From CAWCKS01 sp963796195 (GTDB lineage: Bacteria; Pseudomonadota; Alphaproteobacteria; Rhizobiales; Xanthobacteraceae): a stretch of DNA of 64,000 bases. Below, in pieces: positions 52,319-62,318 of this stretch. The stretch spans positions 248,001 through 312,000 of the forward strand of contig CAWCKS010000014.1 of assembly GCA_963796195.1 (NCBI GenBank). Direction: 5' to 3'. A program made the translations under genes and the position numbers. Position 1 is the stretch's first letter; each line of letters opens with the position of its first letter. A model generated the notes under the pieces. The model was not told where the DNA came from, searched no databases, and saw only the letters and a program-made list of their open reading frames with translations.

Positions 52319-53390
52319 CTAGCGCTGGCCGAGATTGATCGTCACACCGGACAGTCTGCGGATATATCGGGCGAGACTTCTCGATCGCGGCGTCAGAGCC
52401 GAATGCGCCGCTATAGGTCGCGCCGGCGACCCGGCTGCGCGCCACGGGGACGAGCTGCGCCATGCAACGGAACACCTCGAAGTAACGAATGGCATCATCA
52501 TCGAGTGGTCGTCGCGCGACGTAAGCGCGCCGATAGTTGCGGAGGATACGCGCGACGACAATTCGCAGTACCGGCTTCAGGACCGCCGGCACGTCGAACG
52601 GAACGGTCGCGATATTGGCGATCGCCGAACCGACGTCCATTTCCGCCGGCGCCACCACGACGTTCGTCCAATCGATTACGCCGGTGACCCCGCCATGGTC
52701 GGCCATAATATTCAGAGGATGGAAATCGCCGTGACAGATGGTTTGTCGCAACGACGCCGGCCGACGCGCTTGCAGCCAGTCGATCGCGGGCTGCAATCCA
52801 TCGAGCGACAGTTGCTGCACAGCCGCTGCCATCGATGACAGCTGCCCGTCGAAGGTGATGGCAGCCGGATCGAGCCCGCCCGCGCTCGCCGCAGCGAGCA
52901 GCGGTGCCGGGTCGAGCGCATGAAGGCGAAGCTGCACGTCCACCCAGGCATCGGTGATGTCGCGCAGGATCGACGGTACCCGCAGCAATCCACGCGCGGT
53001 CGCAATCGCCGAGCCCCCGCTGATGATCCGCTCGATTTCATGCGCCAGCGGCTTGCCGGCGAGCCGCGCCATCACCGTGAACGGTGCACCAAGCGGCTCC
53101 GCGTCAAGCTCGGCGACATGAACCGCCGGCACGGGATAGTTCTGGCCGGCCAGCCAGTTGTGGACGATGCCTTCGAGCTTGACGCGCTGCGGGCTCGTGC
53201 CCGCGCGGTTGAGACGCAGGATCAGCGGCCCGCGAAGCAGGTCCGGCGCGCCATTGAGCGCGAAGCCGAAGATCGACGCGTCAAAGCCGCCGGAAATGCG
53301 CGCCGGTCCCTCGGCGTAAGCAAGCCCGACACAATCGAATTTGCGCGCGAGATAGTTCAGGAATTGTGTCGCGACCTCGGTATCGTCCAT
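52319..53390 (-). CDS. Aminoglycoside-phosphotransferase-fold kinase, substrate unknown, frameshifted at the end
   Basis: Small-molecule kinase of about 357 residues. The N-lobe VMARLAGKPLAHEIERI is followed by the catalytic loop TICHGDFHPLNIMADHGGVT (Asp base, Asn) and GVIDWTNVVVAPAEMDVGSA (Mg-binding Asp). Members phosphorylate sugars, antibiotics or metabolites; a resistance role should not be assumed. At about 52376 an extra base shifts the end; corrected, it reads AIEKLARYIRRLSGVTINLG and stops at 52319. Confidence 0.8.
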
Positions 53391-53480
53391 CGGGCCAGAT
53401 TAGAGCATTATCCGAGAAAGTGTGTGAAGGCCTGGCACAGATTGGTTGATGCGTCGCTTCCCCTTGGCGCCAGCCAGTGA

Positions 53481-55451
53481 TCACTGTTGATGCTTGGTGC
53501 CATCCGCCAGCAGGCGGTCCGCAATAGCCTCAACGAGGAATCCGGAGCCCGTCTCGGACAGGTGAACCGCATCGGTTGCGACAACATCGTCGGCCGTCGG
53601 GCCGACCCGCGTCAAGCAGCCGTCAGCGTTGCATAATGCGCGCCAGGCTGAGATGTACTCGACCCCTTCTGCTTCGCTCAGACGCTGCATCAGGACATCG
53701 TCGGCGGCGTCGGAAACACCGGTCGCTATCCGTTGCGGGTTCGCGTGGTGGAATCGGTACGCGTTGACGATGGCGAGCGGCAGCGTCCGCTTCCATCGCG
53801 GAACCGGTCCGAGGATCACAATGCGCGGAATGCCCAGCGCTTTCAGCTGCCTTATCGTGTCCTTGAAGCGTTCGAGGTCATGGTCATGACTCCAGGCGGC
53901 GTGGAGCAGCAAGATGTCCGGATGCGACGTCTTGATCGATCCGCGCACGGTCTCGGCAACCTCGTCACACCAAGCATGTGTTCCGGTTGCGAAAATTGGC
54001 GCGCACTGTGCGGCCTCAAAGTGCGCGAGCCGAAACCGCGAGGTCTCTTGCAACTTCTTTAGCCCGGGAAGAAGTGCGGCCGCCGTCGAGTCTCCCCATA
54101 GAAACAATAGAGGCTTATTCCCCTGTTCAATGCAGTTCACGCCAAACGACCTATCCGTCTCATCAAGGAAACACTTGTCGAGAAAACCTGAATTGTTGCC
54201 CGGAGCGAGCCGAGCGACCTCGCGAATTTCCTGTGGAAACCGATGCTCGAAGCCCGATGCGACCGAGGTGACGAGACCGGCGATCCCGAGCACGCCGAGG
54301 CTCGCGACCAGCTTTGGAACCATGCCCGGCGCGCGGCGGATCGGAAGCTCCACAAAGCGAAACGTCAGCCATGCGAGCAGGATCGACAGCGCTACCGCCA
54401 GCAGGATTTCGAGATTGGTGGGGAGGCCGTTTTGCACTGTCGCGAGGTAGGACAGCAGCGGCCAGTGCCAGAGATAGAGCGGGTAGCTGATTAGTCCGAA
54501 CCACACCATCAGCCGGCTCGAGAGAATGGTGCGGTTGACCAAGCTCCTGGCCGACATGATGATCAGTAACGCGCCTGCGGTCGGCAGCAGCGCGTACAGG
54601 CCCGGAAACGGAATAGTCCGGTCGTAGAAGAGCGCGGCACCGCCGATCAATGCAACGCCGGCAATGGCCGCGAGATTGATGAGACGCCCCGAGCTTGCCT
54701 GCAGCAGTCTCGGGCGGTCGAGGAACTGATGCGCGGCGAGTCCACCGACCAGCAACTCCCACGCTCTCGGGATCGGCGCGTAAAACGACCATTGGCTGTA
54801 GCCGAGGAAGATCAGCAGGCTGCTGGCGAACGAAACAGCGGCAATGCCGATCATCCAGGATTGTCGTATCCGCGCACCCGCGAGCATCAAGGCCAGCGGC
54901 CAGAAAATGTAGAACTGCTCTTCGATACCGAGCGACCAGAGATGGAGCAGAGGATTCTCGGCCATATCCGGATCGAAATAACCGACATGCCGAAGCTGAA
55001 AGAGATTCGACACAAACCCGGCGCCGGCGACCATGTTGTCACCGAGCAGGGCAAAATCCTGCGGCAGCAGCAGCAGCCAGCCAAGGGCGTAAGTGACGAA
55101 CAGCACGACGGCCAGCGCCGGAAAAATCCGCCGCACCCGGCGCGCGTAGAAGTCCAGCAACCGAAACTGGCCGGTCCTGGTCTGCGAGAGAATGATGCGG
55201 GTGATGAGGAAACCGGAAATTACGAAGAATATGTCGACGCCGATGAAGCCCCCCGGAATAAGTCGAGGGCCGGCGTGATAGGCCACCACCAGCAGGATCG
55301 ACACGGCGCGCAGGCCGTCAATGTCCGGGCGATAGAGCGGCGGATCGCGGCGAGGTAGTTCCACGATTGATAGCGTGTTCGAAATTTTGGGCGAGGTTCG
55401 CCGGGGACGATATTTGCGATCTTTACTGGCCCAAACAGCAGAGGTCCGCAA
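53481..55451 (-). CDS. Acyltransferase-3 / SGNH surface polysaccharide O-acyltransferase
   Basis: OafA/YrhL-type membrane acyltransferase. The N-terminal AT3 domain begins YRPDIDGLRAVSILLVVAYH and continues FIGVDIFFVISGFLITRIIL with about ten helices. A C-terminal SGNH hydrolase-like domain has FLWGDSTAAALLPGLKKL (Gly-Asp-Ser) and TDAVHLSETGSGFLVEAIAD (Asp-x-x-His). It would transfer acetyl groups to LPS or exopolysaccharide in the periplasm. The ATG at 55451 is the ORF start; GTG 55364 (MELPRRDPP) is more family-like. Confidence 0.87.
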   Translation of the reverse strand: MRTSAVWASKDRKYRPRRTSPKISNTLSIVELPRRDPPLYRPDIDGLRAVSILLVVAYHAGPRLIPGGFIGVDIFFVISGFLITRIILSQTRTGQFRLLDFYARRVRRIFPALAVVLFVTYALGWLLLLPQDFALLGDNMVAGAGFVSNLFQLRHVGYFDPDMAENPLLHLWSLGIEEQFYIFWPLALMLAGARIRQSWMIGIAAVSFASSLLIFLGYSQWSFYAPIPRAWELLVGGLAAHQFLDRPRLLQASSGRLINLAAIAGVALIGGAALFYDRTIPFPGLYALLPTAGALLIIMSARSLVNRTILSSRLMVWFGLISYPLYLWHWPLLSYLATVQNGLPTNLEILLAVALSILLAWLTFRFVELPIRRAPGMVPKLVASLGVLGIAGLVTSVASGFEHRFPQEIREVARLAPGNNSGFLDKCFLDETDRSFGVNCIEQGNKPLLFLWGDSTAAALLPGLKKLQETSRFRLAHFEAAQCAPIFATGTHAWCDEVAETVRGSIKTSHPDILLLHAAWSHDHDLERFKDTIRQLKALGIPRIVILGPVPRWKRTLPLAIVNAYRFHHANPQRIATGVSDAADDVLMQRLSEAEGVEYISAWRALCNADGCLTRVGPTADDVVATDAVHLSETGSGFLVEAIADRLLADGTKHQQ

Positions 55452-55810
55452 GCGCTCCCCTCCCCCGAACTTGGAGCGGCGCGTTGTGTGCGACGCAATG
55501 CAAGTGTCAATTGCAAAATGAGTCCGCCCCTCTTAGTCTCGCGACCAGACGGCACTCGCGCGAGGGACCGAATCGCGCGATGTCTGGGAATGCCCGGCGA
55601 TGCAGCGCGGGGTCGTCTTCCCCCGCCAAGCTTCGCCGCCCCTTTGCGGCACAAAAAAACGTCCAAAAGCCTCTTGGAATCTTCTTGGAATTGCGGACCG
55701 GCGGCTTCGCTCATCCCGAAGCTATTGCTCTGGCGTCGCCGACCATCATCCGCACGCGACAGATGGAGAAATGAACCGAACTGATTCAAGCATAACCGGA
55801 GGAAGCGCAG
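55365..55810. other. 446-bp divergent intergenic region
   Basis: Between the acyltransferase (if it starts at 55364) and the MFS gene. It contains a short inverted repeat TGCAA-N7-TTGCA at about 55499-55515, a possible regulator site, and an A7 run near 55650. GGAGGAAG supplies the ribosome-binding site of the MFS gene. No gene or RNA was recognised. Confidence 0.5.
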
Positions 55811-57100
55811 ATGACGATGACTGCTGAAATGCCCGGTCAAGTCCCGTGGTGGAAAGAGCCGACCAAGGATCAATGGGTCGCGTGGATCGCGGCCTGGCTC
55901 GGCTGGACCCTCGATGCCTTCGACTTCACCATCTTTCTTTTGATCATCCCTCCGATCGCCGAAGCCTTCAATGTGTCGCTGCTCTCAGTGAGCATACTCT
56001 TCACCATCACGCTGTGGCTGCGGCTGGTTGGTGCGGTCGGCTCCGGCTGGCTGGCCGATCGCGTCGGGCGCAAGACGCCGCTGATGATCTCGATCCTGTG
56101 GTACTCGATCTGCAACCTTCTTGCCGGCCTCGCGCCGAGTTTTTGGCTACTTTTCCTGTTCCGTGCGCTGCTGGGCATCGGGATGGGCGCGGAGTGGCCT
56201 GCGGGCGCCGCGCTCGCCATGGAGTCGTGGCCAGCCCGCTCGCGCGGCCTCATGAGTGGCGTGCTGCAGGGATCCTGGAGCATCGGCTTCCTGGCGTCGA
56301 GCCTTGCTTACGGGCTGCTGTACGACTCGATCGGCTGGCGCGGTCTGTTGATCCTCGGCGTGCTGCCGGCATTGGCGGTCGTGTGGATCCGCATGTACGT
56401 CAAGGAGCCGAAGGTGTGGGTCGAGAACCGCCGCATCCAACGCGAGCAACAGCACGAATTCCGTGCGCCGCTGTTCGAAATTTTCCGGCCGCGCGTTCTC
56501 GGCAACACGATAACGGCGTGCCTGTGGATGGCGAGCGGCTTCGTGATCTACTACTCGGTCTACGGAATGTTCGCGACGCACCTGCAGAAAGACCTGCATC
56601 TCAGCCCGGCAATGGTTGCGATGCCAATCGCAATGAGCAATCTGGTCTCCTTCCTGTCAAACGGGGCCTGGGGCTATGTGGCCGACGTGCTCGGTCGCCG
56701 ATGGGCGATGATCATCCCGGCGGTGATCGGCGTTCTGATCACGCCTCTCTATTTGTTGCCTGAGTCCTACGCCATGGTGACCGGCGCTTTCATCTTGCAG
56801 GGCGCATTCCTCGGCGCGATCTATGGGCAGAACCCATCGTATCTGAGCGAACGGTTTCCGACCGAAGTGCGGGCAACAGCGTCCGGGTTCTGCTATCACC
56901 AGGGCGCAATCTGGGGTGGCCTGACCCCGCCGTTACTGACTTACTTCGCCATTACCCAGCCGCTCGGCTTCACCATTCCGATGCTGATTTCGACAAGCGG
57001 CGCCGCGATTGTCTTCATCATCGTCCTGCTGTTCAGCCCTGAGACGAAGGGCAAAGTCCTCGTCTCGGAGCTCGAACTGGCCCAATCGCCTGCAGAATAA
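55811..57100 (+). CDS. Major facilitator transporter, sialate/carboxylate:H+ symporter type
   Basis: 429 residues, twelve helices. QWVAWIAAWLGWTLDAFDFT at the start, with an Asp in TM1, and GWLADRVGRKTPLMISILWY (motif A) and GIGMGAEWPAGAALAMESWP are family markers of the SHS group that moves lactate, sialate or related monocarboxylates with protons. The C-terminal half repeats motif A as GYVADVLGRRWAMIIPAVIG. The native substrate is not determined. Confidence 0.88.
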   Translation: MTMTAEMPGQVPWWKEPTKDQWVAWIAAWLGWTLDAFDFTIFLLIIPPIAEAFNVSLLSVSILFTITLWLRLVGAVGSGWLADRVGRKTPLMISILWYSICNLLAGLAPSFWLLFLFRALLGIGMGAEWPAGAALAMESWPARSRGLMSGVLQGSWSIGFLASSLAYGLLYDSIGWRGLLILGVLPALAVVWIRMYVKEPKVWVENRRIQREQQHEFRAPLFEIFRPRVLGNTITACLWMASGFVIYYSVYGMFATHLQKDLHLSPAMVAMPIAMSNLVSFLSNGAWGYVADVLGRRWAMIIPAVIGVLITPLYLLPESYAMVTGAFILQGAFLGAIYGQNPSYLSERFPTEVRATASGFCYHQGAIWGGLTPPLLTYFAITQPLGFTIPMLISTSGAAIVFIIVLLFSPETKGKVLVSELELAQSPAE

Positions 57101-57106
57101 ATCATG

Positions 57107-57135
57107 ACCGCGGCCGCCTCACCGGCGGCCGCGGT
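57107..57135. terminator. Terminator hairpin after the MFS gene
   Basis: A perfect 12-bp GC stem ACCGCGGCCGCC / GGCGGCCGCGGT with a 5-base loop, followed by TTCTTT. It overlaps the last codons and stop of the convergent reductase, so it can serve both transcripts. Confidence 0.9.
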
Positions 57136-58177
57136 TTCTTTGCGCCGGCAGCTCCTGCGAATTCACAAATGCGCGGCCGGCGCGAACGGCCGGATCAAGC
57201 TTGATCTCCTGGGACGCTCGCCGGCCGGCGCGGCTGACGACAAACGGATCCGTGTAGCACCTGGCGCCAGCGGCTTTGGCGATCTCTGCGACCTTTGTGG
57301 TCATCGCCGGCGCGCCCGCCGCGTACACGATGTCATGTTGCGACAGCATTGGCATGTGATCGGTCGGCCGTCCGGCGCGGATCGCCTCGGAAAGTTCCGT
57401 CGGCTCCGAGACCACCGGCACGATGCTGACATTGGGAAACCGGGCCAATCGACACAGCGCGCGCAGCATGTAGAGCGATTTCACGCTACGGGCGCCGACG
57501 ACGAGGATCAACTCGCGCTGCGGTCGCTCGAAGATTGCCGCCACCGCAATCGACCACATCGGCGCAAAGCCGGTACCGCTCGACACCAGCACCATACCGC
57601 CGGCATGATCCGGCCGGAAAAACGCGGCACCGAACGGACCACTCACCCTGACGCTGTGACCGATCTGGATCTCGTTTCCGAGTGCGGACGAAACGCGCCC
57701 CCCGGCCAACACCCGGATGTGAAACTCCAGAACGCGGTCGTCGGGGCCGCCATTCAGTGGAAAGCTCGGGCTGAAGCTGCGCACCGGAAAGCCGCGAAAC
57801 TGCAGCTTGCAATACTGGCCTGGCAAGAACTTCAGCGGCTTCGAAAGCGCAAGGGAAACGCCGACGATGTCGGGCGCAAGGCGCGTAAGCCTTCTGACGC
57901 GCGCCGAGACCAATCGGGTTTCCGGCATGCTCTCGGTCACGATCTGCAAGTCCGAGATCACGCGACTCTGGCAGGCATGCACAAGGCCGCTACCGTCGTC
58001 GGCGTTGCCGAACACCCGCCCCTTCACCAGCCGCACCCGGCACGCGCCGCAAATACCGGAACGGCAATCATGCGGCAGGTCGACATTGTTGCTCAGCGCC
58101 GCATCGAGCAACAGGTCGCCGCGACGGGCGAGAAAGGACAGGTCGTTGACTGTGACCTTGCAGAATTTACCCATCAT
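57119..58177 (-). CDS. 2Fe-2S ferredoxin / FAD / NAD(P)H oxidoreductase
   Basis: Electron-transfer flavoprotein of 352 residues. An N-terminal plant-type 2Fe-2S domain binds the cluster through Cys 38, 43, 46 and 69 (LPHDCRSGICGACRVRL, LVHACQS). The FAD domain has FLPGQYCKLQFRG and FPVRSFSPSFP (RxxS), and the NAD(P) domain has MVLVSSGTGFAPMWSIAVAA and IVYAAGAPAMT. The arrangement is that of oxygenase reductases, but no oxygenase is present. Its ATG overlaps the stop of the cytochrome b fusion (4 bp), so the two are coupled. Confidence 0.88.
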   Translation of the reverse strand: MMGKFCKVTVNDLSFLARRGDLLLDAALSNNVDLPHDCRSGICGACRVRLVKGRVFGNADDGSGLVHACQSRVISDLQIVTESMPETRLVSARVRRLTRLAPDIVGVSLALSKPLKFLPGQYCKLQFRGFPVRSFSPSFPLNGGPDDRVLEFHIRVLAGGRVSSALGNEIQIGHSVRVSGPFGAAFFRPDHAGGMVLVSSGTGFAPMWSIAVAAIFERPQRELILVVGARSVKSLYMLRALCRLARFPNVSIVPVVSEPTELSEAIRAGRPTDHMPMLSQHDIVYAAGAPAMTTKVAEIAKAAGARCYTDPFVVSRAGRRASQEIKLDPAVRAGRAFVNSQELPAQRNRGRR

Positions 58178-60009
58178 TCCACCTCGAGCCGGATCGGCCG
58201 CACGTGCCGGGTGTGCCGGATTTGACTGTGATCGAACGCCGCCACGCGCATGAACACGCCGCTCCTGATCGCGACATCGAAGCGGCTACCAGTGTCGAGC
58301 TTGCGCGCCACTTCGAGCGCCCAGCGTCCCGATGCCCAGCGCGCAGCGCACCTGATGTCGGCGCGGTCGCCGGTGAACTCGCCGTTGACGATCACGCCCG
58401 GGATCACCGTGCCGACCGGAATGCCGCTGTCAGCGTAGGGCGAATACGGCGCGGATTCCGCTTCCGTCATGAACCAGCGTGTTTGCTCGCCGTCGCTATG
58501 GTCGGGATCGAGATCGAGCGGTCCCATCGCCTTCGTCATCACGGCGAGGTCTTTCGGCAGTCGGCGCGGAGTGACGTGCTTGAAATCGTCGCCGTTCCGC
58601 ACATCGAAGTTGTCGACGTAGCCGGCGGTCCCGGGATCGGGCGCGAATCCGCCGCGGTACGGCACCTTGCCTTCGGCCTGGGCCTGCGCAACCTCGGCAG
58701 GCGGCCCGAAATGATCGTCGTCCATCCAGCCGCTCGCGCCGGTGCTGGTCGCTTTCCACTGCCAGACGTCGACGTAGGTATTGCTGTCCGTGGTGTAGTG
58801 CAGGCCGCGGCCGGTCCATGTCGGCGGCGCGTCGGCCAGCGGGTGCGCGCTTGCATGGAACGTGCGGTCGCCTGCCAGCGTCACGTCGAGCGTCGTCAGC
58901 AGTACCGAGAATTTGTCCTCATTGTATTTGTGCTCGTCGCCTCGCTCGTAACCGTCATGCAGCAGCGTCCAGCCGTCGGCGGTCTTCTTCAGGGGAAGCT
59001 GCTTCAGCGAGCGCGTCGGGTCCTCCCAGACGAACAGGAAGTAGGCCCAGGTCCCGTCATGCACGGCGCGAATCTCGACCCGCGTTTCACCGGTGCCGTC
59101 GAAGTTGCCGCCCTGGTTCGTCGTCACCATGAACGGCTTGATGTTGCGCCAGACCGGGTCCGAGGTTTCGCCGTCGAGAACGGGCGCATCCGCGCTATCG
59201 ATGCGATAAACTCTGAGCGTGTCGGTCGCCTCGCGGTCGATTGCTACAATCAAGCCCGCGCCGGTCATGGCGACGGCCAGCGCCACGACAAAAGGATTCG
59301 ATTGAACGACGGAGCCGCGCCTGGCGCTACGAGGTCGCGCGGGTTGCGGTTGTCGGGGGCGACCGGCGTCATTTTCGATGTTCGCGTGCCGCGGCAGCTC
59401 GTGCGGAGCAAGCTCGGACGACCGCTCGGCTAGTAGCGTCAGCAACTCGCCGGCATCAAGTTTCGGCGGGGGCGCGGCGAGCCGTGTCGGACGCACGATG
59501 CGAAGCAGCTGGGCCCAGCCGCCGATCCGGTATTGCGCCAGAAGATGACAGACAACAAAGCCCGGCACGGTCCAGGTCGCGATCCAGTGCAGGCGGTTGG
59601 TGCTGCTGCCGGCGGCAATGCCGAAATAGAGCAGGCCACCGGTGACGATCAGCGTCAGCAATGCGACAAAGAACACCCAATAGAGCAAGATGTTGAAAGC
59701 ACCGAGCCGGACCGAGCCGCGGCCGAACAAGCCGCGCACGCGGATCGTGTCGAGAGCGATGCGCCGCTTCAGTCCGGAGCGTGCGATGTAGACCGCATAC
59801 GCCACCGATACCGCGACGATGACGATCGCCGCCTGCATGTGGGTAGTCCAGACGTTTTCGTACGGAAGCACGGAATCAAACAGGCTGATCCAGCGTCGAT
59901 CCGGCGCCTCGGTCGCGATTCGCAAGCCGGTGAGAAACGCGACGCCAAGCGCCGCGACCAGCGCGATATGCAACAGTACCGTGCCGTAGTCGGTCCTCCC
60001 TCGCCTCAT
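58174..60009 (-). CDS. Cytochrome b561-type domain fused to an ethylbenzene-dehydrogenase-like haem domain
   Basis: 611 residues. The first 160 form a four-helix cytochrome b with His 14, 57, 141 and 155 in or next to helices (VLLHIALVAALGVAFLTGLR, TTHMQAAIVIVAVSVAYAVY, HWIATWTVPGFVVCHLLAQY). A linker rich in Pro/Arg leads to a fifth helix at about 238-256. From about 264 onward the exported domain has DAPVLDGETSDPVWRNIKPF, YFLFVWEDPTRS, YNEDKFSVLL and VIPGVIVNGEFTGDRADI, the EB_dh (PF09459-like) haem b fold. It would bridge the quinone pool and a periplasmic acceptor or donor. No CxxCH motif was seen. Confidence 0.8.
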   Translation of the reverse strand: MRRGRTDYGTVLLHIALVAALGVAFLTGLRIATEAPDRRWISLFDSVLPYENVWTTHMQAAIVIVAVSVAYAVYIARSGLKRRIALDTIRVRGLFGRGSVRLGAFNILLYWVFFVALLTLIVTGGLLYFGIAAGSSTNRLHWIATWTVPGFVVCHLLAQYRIGGWAQLLRIVRPTRLAAPPPKLDAGELLTLLAERSSELAPHELPRHANIENDAGRPRQPQPARPRSARRGSVVQSNPFVVALAVAMTGAGLIVAIDREATDTLRVYRIDSADAPVLDGETSDPVWRNIKPFMVTTNQGGNFDGTGETRVEIRAVHDGTWAYFLFVWEDPTRSLKQLPLKKTADGWTLLHDGYERGDEHKYNEDKFSVLLTTLDVTLAGDRTFHASAHPLADAPPTWTGRGLHYTTDSNTYVDVWQWKATSTGASGWMDDDHFGPPAEVAQAQAEGKVPYRGGFAPDPGTAGYVDNFDVRNGDDFKHVTPRRLPKDLAVMTKAMGPLDLDPDHSDGEQTRWFMTEAESAPYSPYADSGIPVGTVIPGVIVNGEFTGDRADIRCAARWASGRWALEVARKLDTGSRFDVAIRSGVFMRVAAFDHSQIRHTRHVRPIRLEVE

Positions 60010-60294
60010 CCGGAAATACTTTCATCGTGGCGAACCACGGCGACGTAACCCGGTGCGCAGCCACCAGGACCGCGTGAAGCGCGATTGCGACGCGCAAACA
60101 GGATCGTGCGGCGCATGGTGCCGCCGTTATTGCCACCCACGTAATGCTCTCCCCAAGAAAACAGCGCCTCGTCACCCGTCGATGGCGACATCCTCCTTTC
60201 GTTCAGTCACGGGCGGCGATGGAATCCGCCCGCGCGGCAACGCTCGGCGGTCCCCACTCCGCCTCGCCAAAACAAAGGCCCGGTTGCTGCGCCG

Positions 60295-61862
60295 TCAGCC
60301 CCACACGTGGTGGAGGTGCTGCGCCATGTCGTTCAGAGCGGTGTGATGGAGATCCGGCGCGCTGTGATCGGCCGGCGCAGCTTTTTGGACGTCGGGAGCC
60401 GGAGGCGCCGCCGCCACGACCGGCGCCGTCGTCGCCGCCGGCTGGGTGTTCGCTGCGACGTTGACCGCCGGGACGGCGGTCGACAGCACGTCTGCCACCG
60501 TCTGACCATCGGCGTTGTAGGTGCCGCCGGTCACCGGCACGTTGTTGCCGCTGACGTCGGCGGCGTTGGCGTGCATTTCGTCCGCGGCCGCCGCAACCAG
60601 GGTGGCATTGCCGGTCCGCAAGCCCTCGATCATCTTGGAAACTTCGGCGCCGAGCGTGCTGGTGTTGCCGAGTAGCTCGTTGTCGAAGCGCGCCTCGAAA
60701 ATGCCACCCTGCGCGGCGTCGAAGTTGGTGACGGTCTTCTGGAATGTGTGCAGGTCGCTGATCAACGCGGTGACCGCTTGCGGGTCGTTGCCGGCGACCA
60801 CGTCCATCGCGCGCTGCCCGAGCGTATTCGATTGCGCGATGAAATTCGCCCAGAAATTGGTCTGCGCGTCATTGTCCATATATTTCGGCGTCGGATTGAG
60901 CGAATCGGGGAAGGGCAGAACCCCGAGATACCGCCCTGGTTCGCCATATTGGCGAGGTTGGTGTCTCCCTGCACGATATCGATGATGTCGAGAATGTTGT
61001 CGTTGCTGGCGCGCCCGGCGTCGACCGAGACGCCGGCCTGCTTGATGTACGTCAGTTCCAGATCGAGCTGCCGCACGATGGTTTCGGCATGAACGCCGGT
61101 CAGCCCGCCGAACAGCAATGGATTGTCCGCCATCAACCCTTTCAGGTCGCCGATCATCGCATTGACGTCATTGGTGATAATGCCCGCATTGTGGTCGTTG
61201 ACGCCGCCGAGAATGCGGCTCGCCGCATCATTGAAGATCGCGCCGATCTCCGCGAGATTGGCGTGCGGCGCATTCGCGGCCGTTACGCCATCCGGCAATG
61301 TCGATGGCGCCGCAAGGAAGCCGTTCGCGCCATTGGCGGTCGCAAGCCCGGTCAAAGTTGCGTCCTTGTTGACGATATTCAGGATGTCCAGGTGGCTCGA
61401 CCGCAGGGCATCCTCGGCATTGGCGATGCTGCCGAAGGTGCCGCCGCCGTTGACCGACGCGGCCGCCGCCGAAAGCGCCGTGTTGATATCGGCGAGGATC
61501 GCGTTGACGTGCTGGAGTGTGGCCCCGGAGAACTGTCCCGCCTGGACCTCCGCCATGAGCCCGTTTTCGACCGCGGTCAGGTCGCTGGTGTAGCGGACGA
61601 TACTGCCATGGCCCTGGCCGCCTTCCTCGACGACGTTCTGCCACAAACCACCAACCAGCGCGCGCGTCGCATCGTTGAAGGTCGCGCCGAGATCGGAAAA
61701 TACCGGTGCGGCAGGCGCTGGAGATGGAGATGGAGATGGTGACGGATCCGGCGATGGCGCCGGAACGGGAGCCGGCAAAGGATCAGGCGACGGTCCATGG
61801 TGATGGTGGTTGTGGAGAAGCGAATCATCTTGACCGCCCCAACGTCCGAAATTGCGAGCCAT
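60295..61862 (-). CDS. His/Pro-rich three-repeat protein, probable type I secretion substrate, frameshifted
   Basis: About 522 residues, family not recognised. The N-terminus has LLHNHHHHGPSP and a Pro/Ser/Asp spacer (PAPSPDPSPSPSPSPAPA). Then come three degenerate units of about 130-150 residues. Matching parts are SHLDILNIVNKDATLTGLAT with FLAAPSTLPDGVT in unit 1 and DNILDIIDIVQGDTNLANMA with VLPFPDSLNPT in unit 2; ATFNDATRALVGG pairs with AIFNDAASRILGG, and unit 3 starts at NFWANFIAQSNTLGQR. The frame breaks at about 60920-60925 (one base missing). It has no signal peptide and no RTX motif, and ends HHTALNDMAQHLHHVWG. AGGGGAGA precedes the ATG. Confidence 0.7.
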
Positions 61863-62318
61863 TTTGCTGGTCTCCCCTGTCGCAAATCTGCCAACCCGGC
61901 AGGCTCGATCCCCACGCCTGCCGTCGACGCTTCACTCGCGCGGCGAAGTGAACGCACAGTCATTTAGCTTCGTGGCGCAATCGCGCTTGAGCAGGGGCCA
62001 ACGCGTTTCAGAAGCAAGGTCTTTCGCCGACGAAATGATGTTCGGTCTTGATAGTCGGTGCGCGGTTCCGCGCACGAGTCATTGCGACATCGAATGTTTT
62101 GCGCTCGCGAGAGATCGTGGCGAAGTTCGTCGCGCGATTGCGTGGCGGAGATGATAGCGACTGCCGCAAGAGCGGCGCGACGCGTCCGTGCGCGAAAATC
62201 TGAGATCGTCGCAATCTCGTCGAAAAATGGTCGGTATCGACGATCAATGGTTTGCGCGTGGGGACAGTGTTTCGACGCGCGGGTTATCGCACTCGCGCCG
62301 TTGCTGGCGGGGCGCGCA
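61863..62318. other. 456-bp divergent intergenic region
   Basis: Between the repeat-protein gene and the secretion ABC gene; it must carry both promoters. Several GCGC- and ATCG-rich short palindromes are present, but no recognisable -35/-10 pair, riboswitch or RNA gene could be assigned. Confidence 0.5.

Noticed and set aside
52319..53390. Antibiotic-resistance aminoglycoside phosphotransferase
   Set aside because: The fold is shared by many metabolic kinases; nothing in sequence or context points to resistance.
60006..60191. 61-residue minus-strand ORF (MSPSTGDEALFSWGEHYVGG...) upstream of the cytochrome b fusion
   Set aside because: AAAGGAGG lies directly against the ATG with no usable spacing, composition is random-like, and it overlaps the next gene's start. 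No family recognised.
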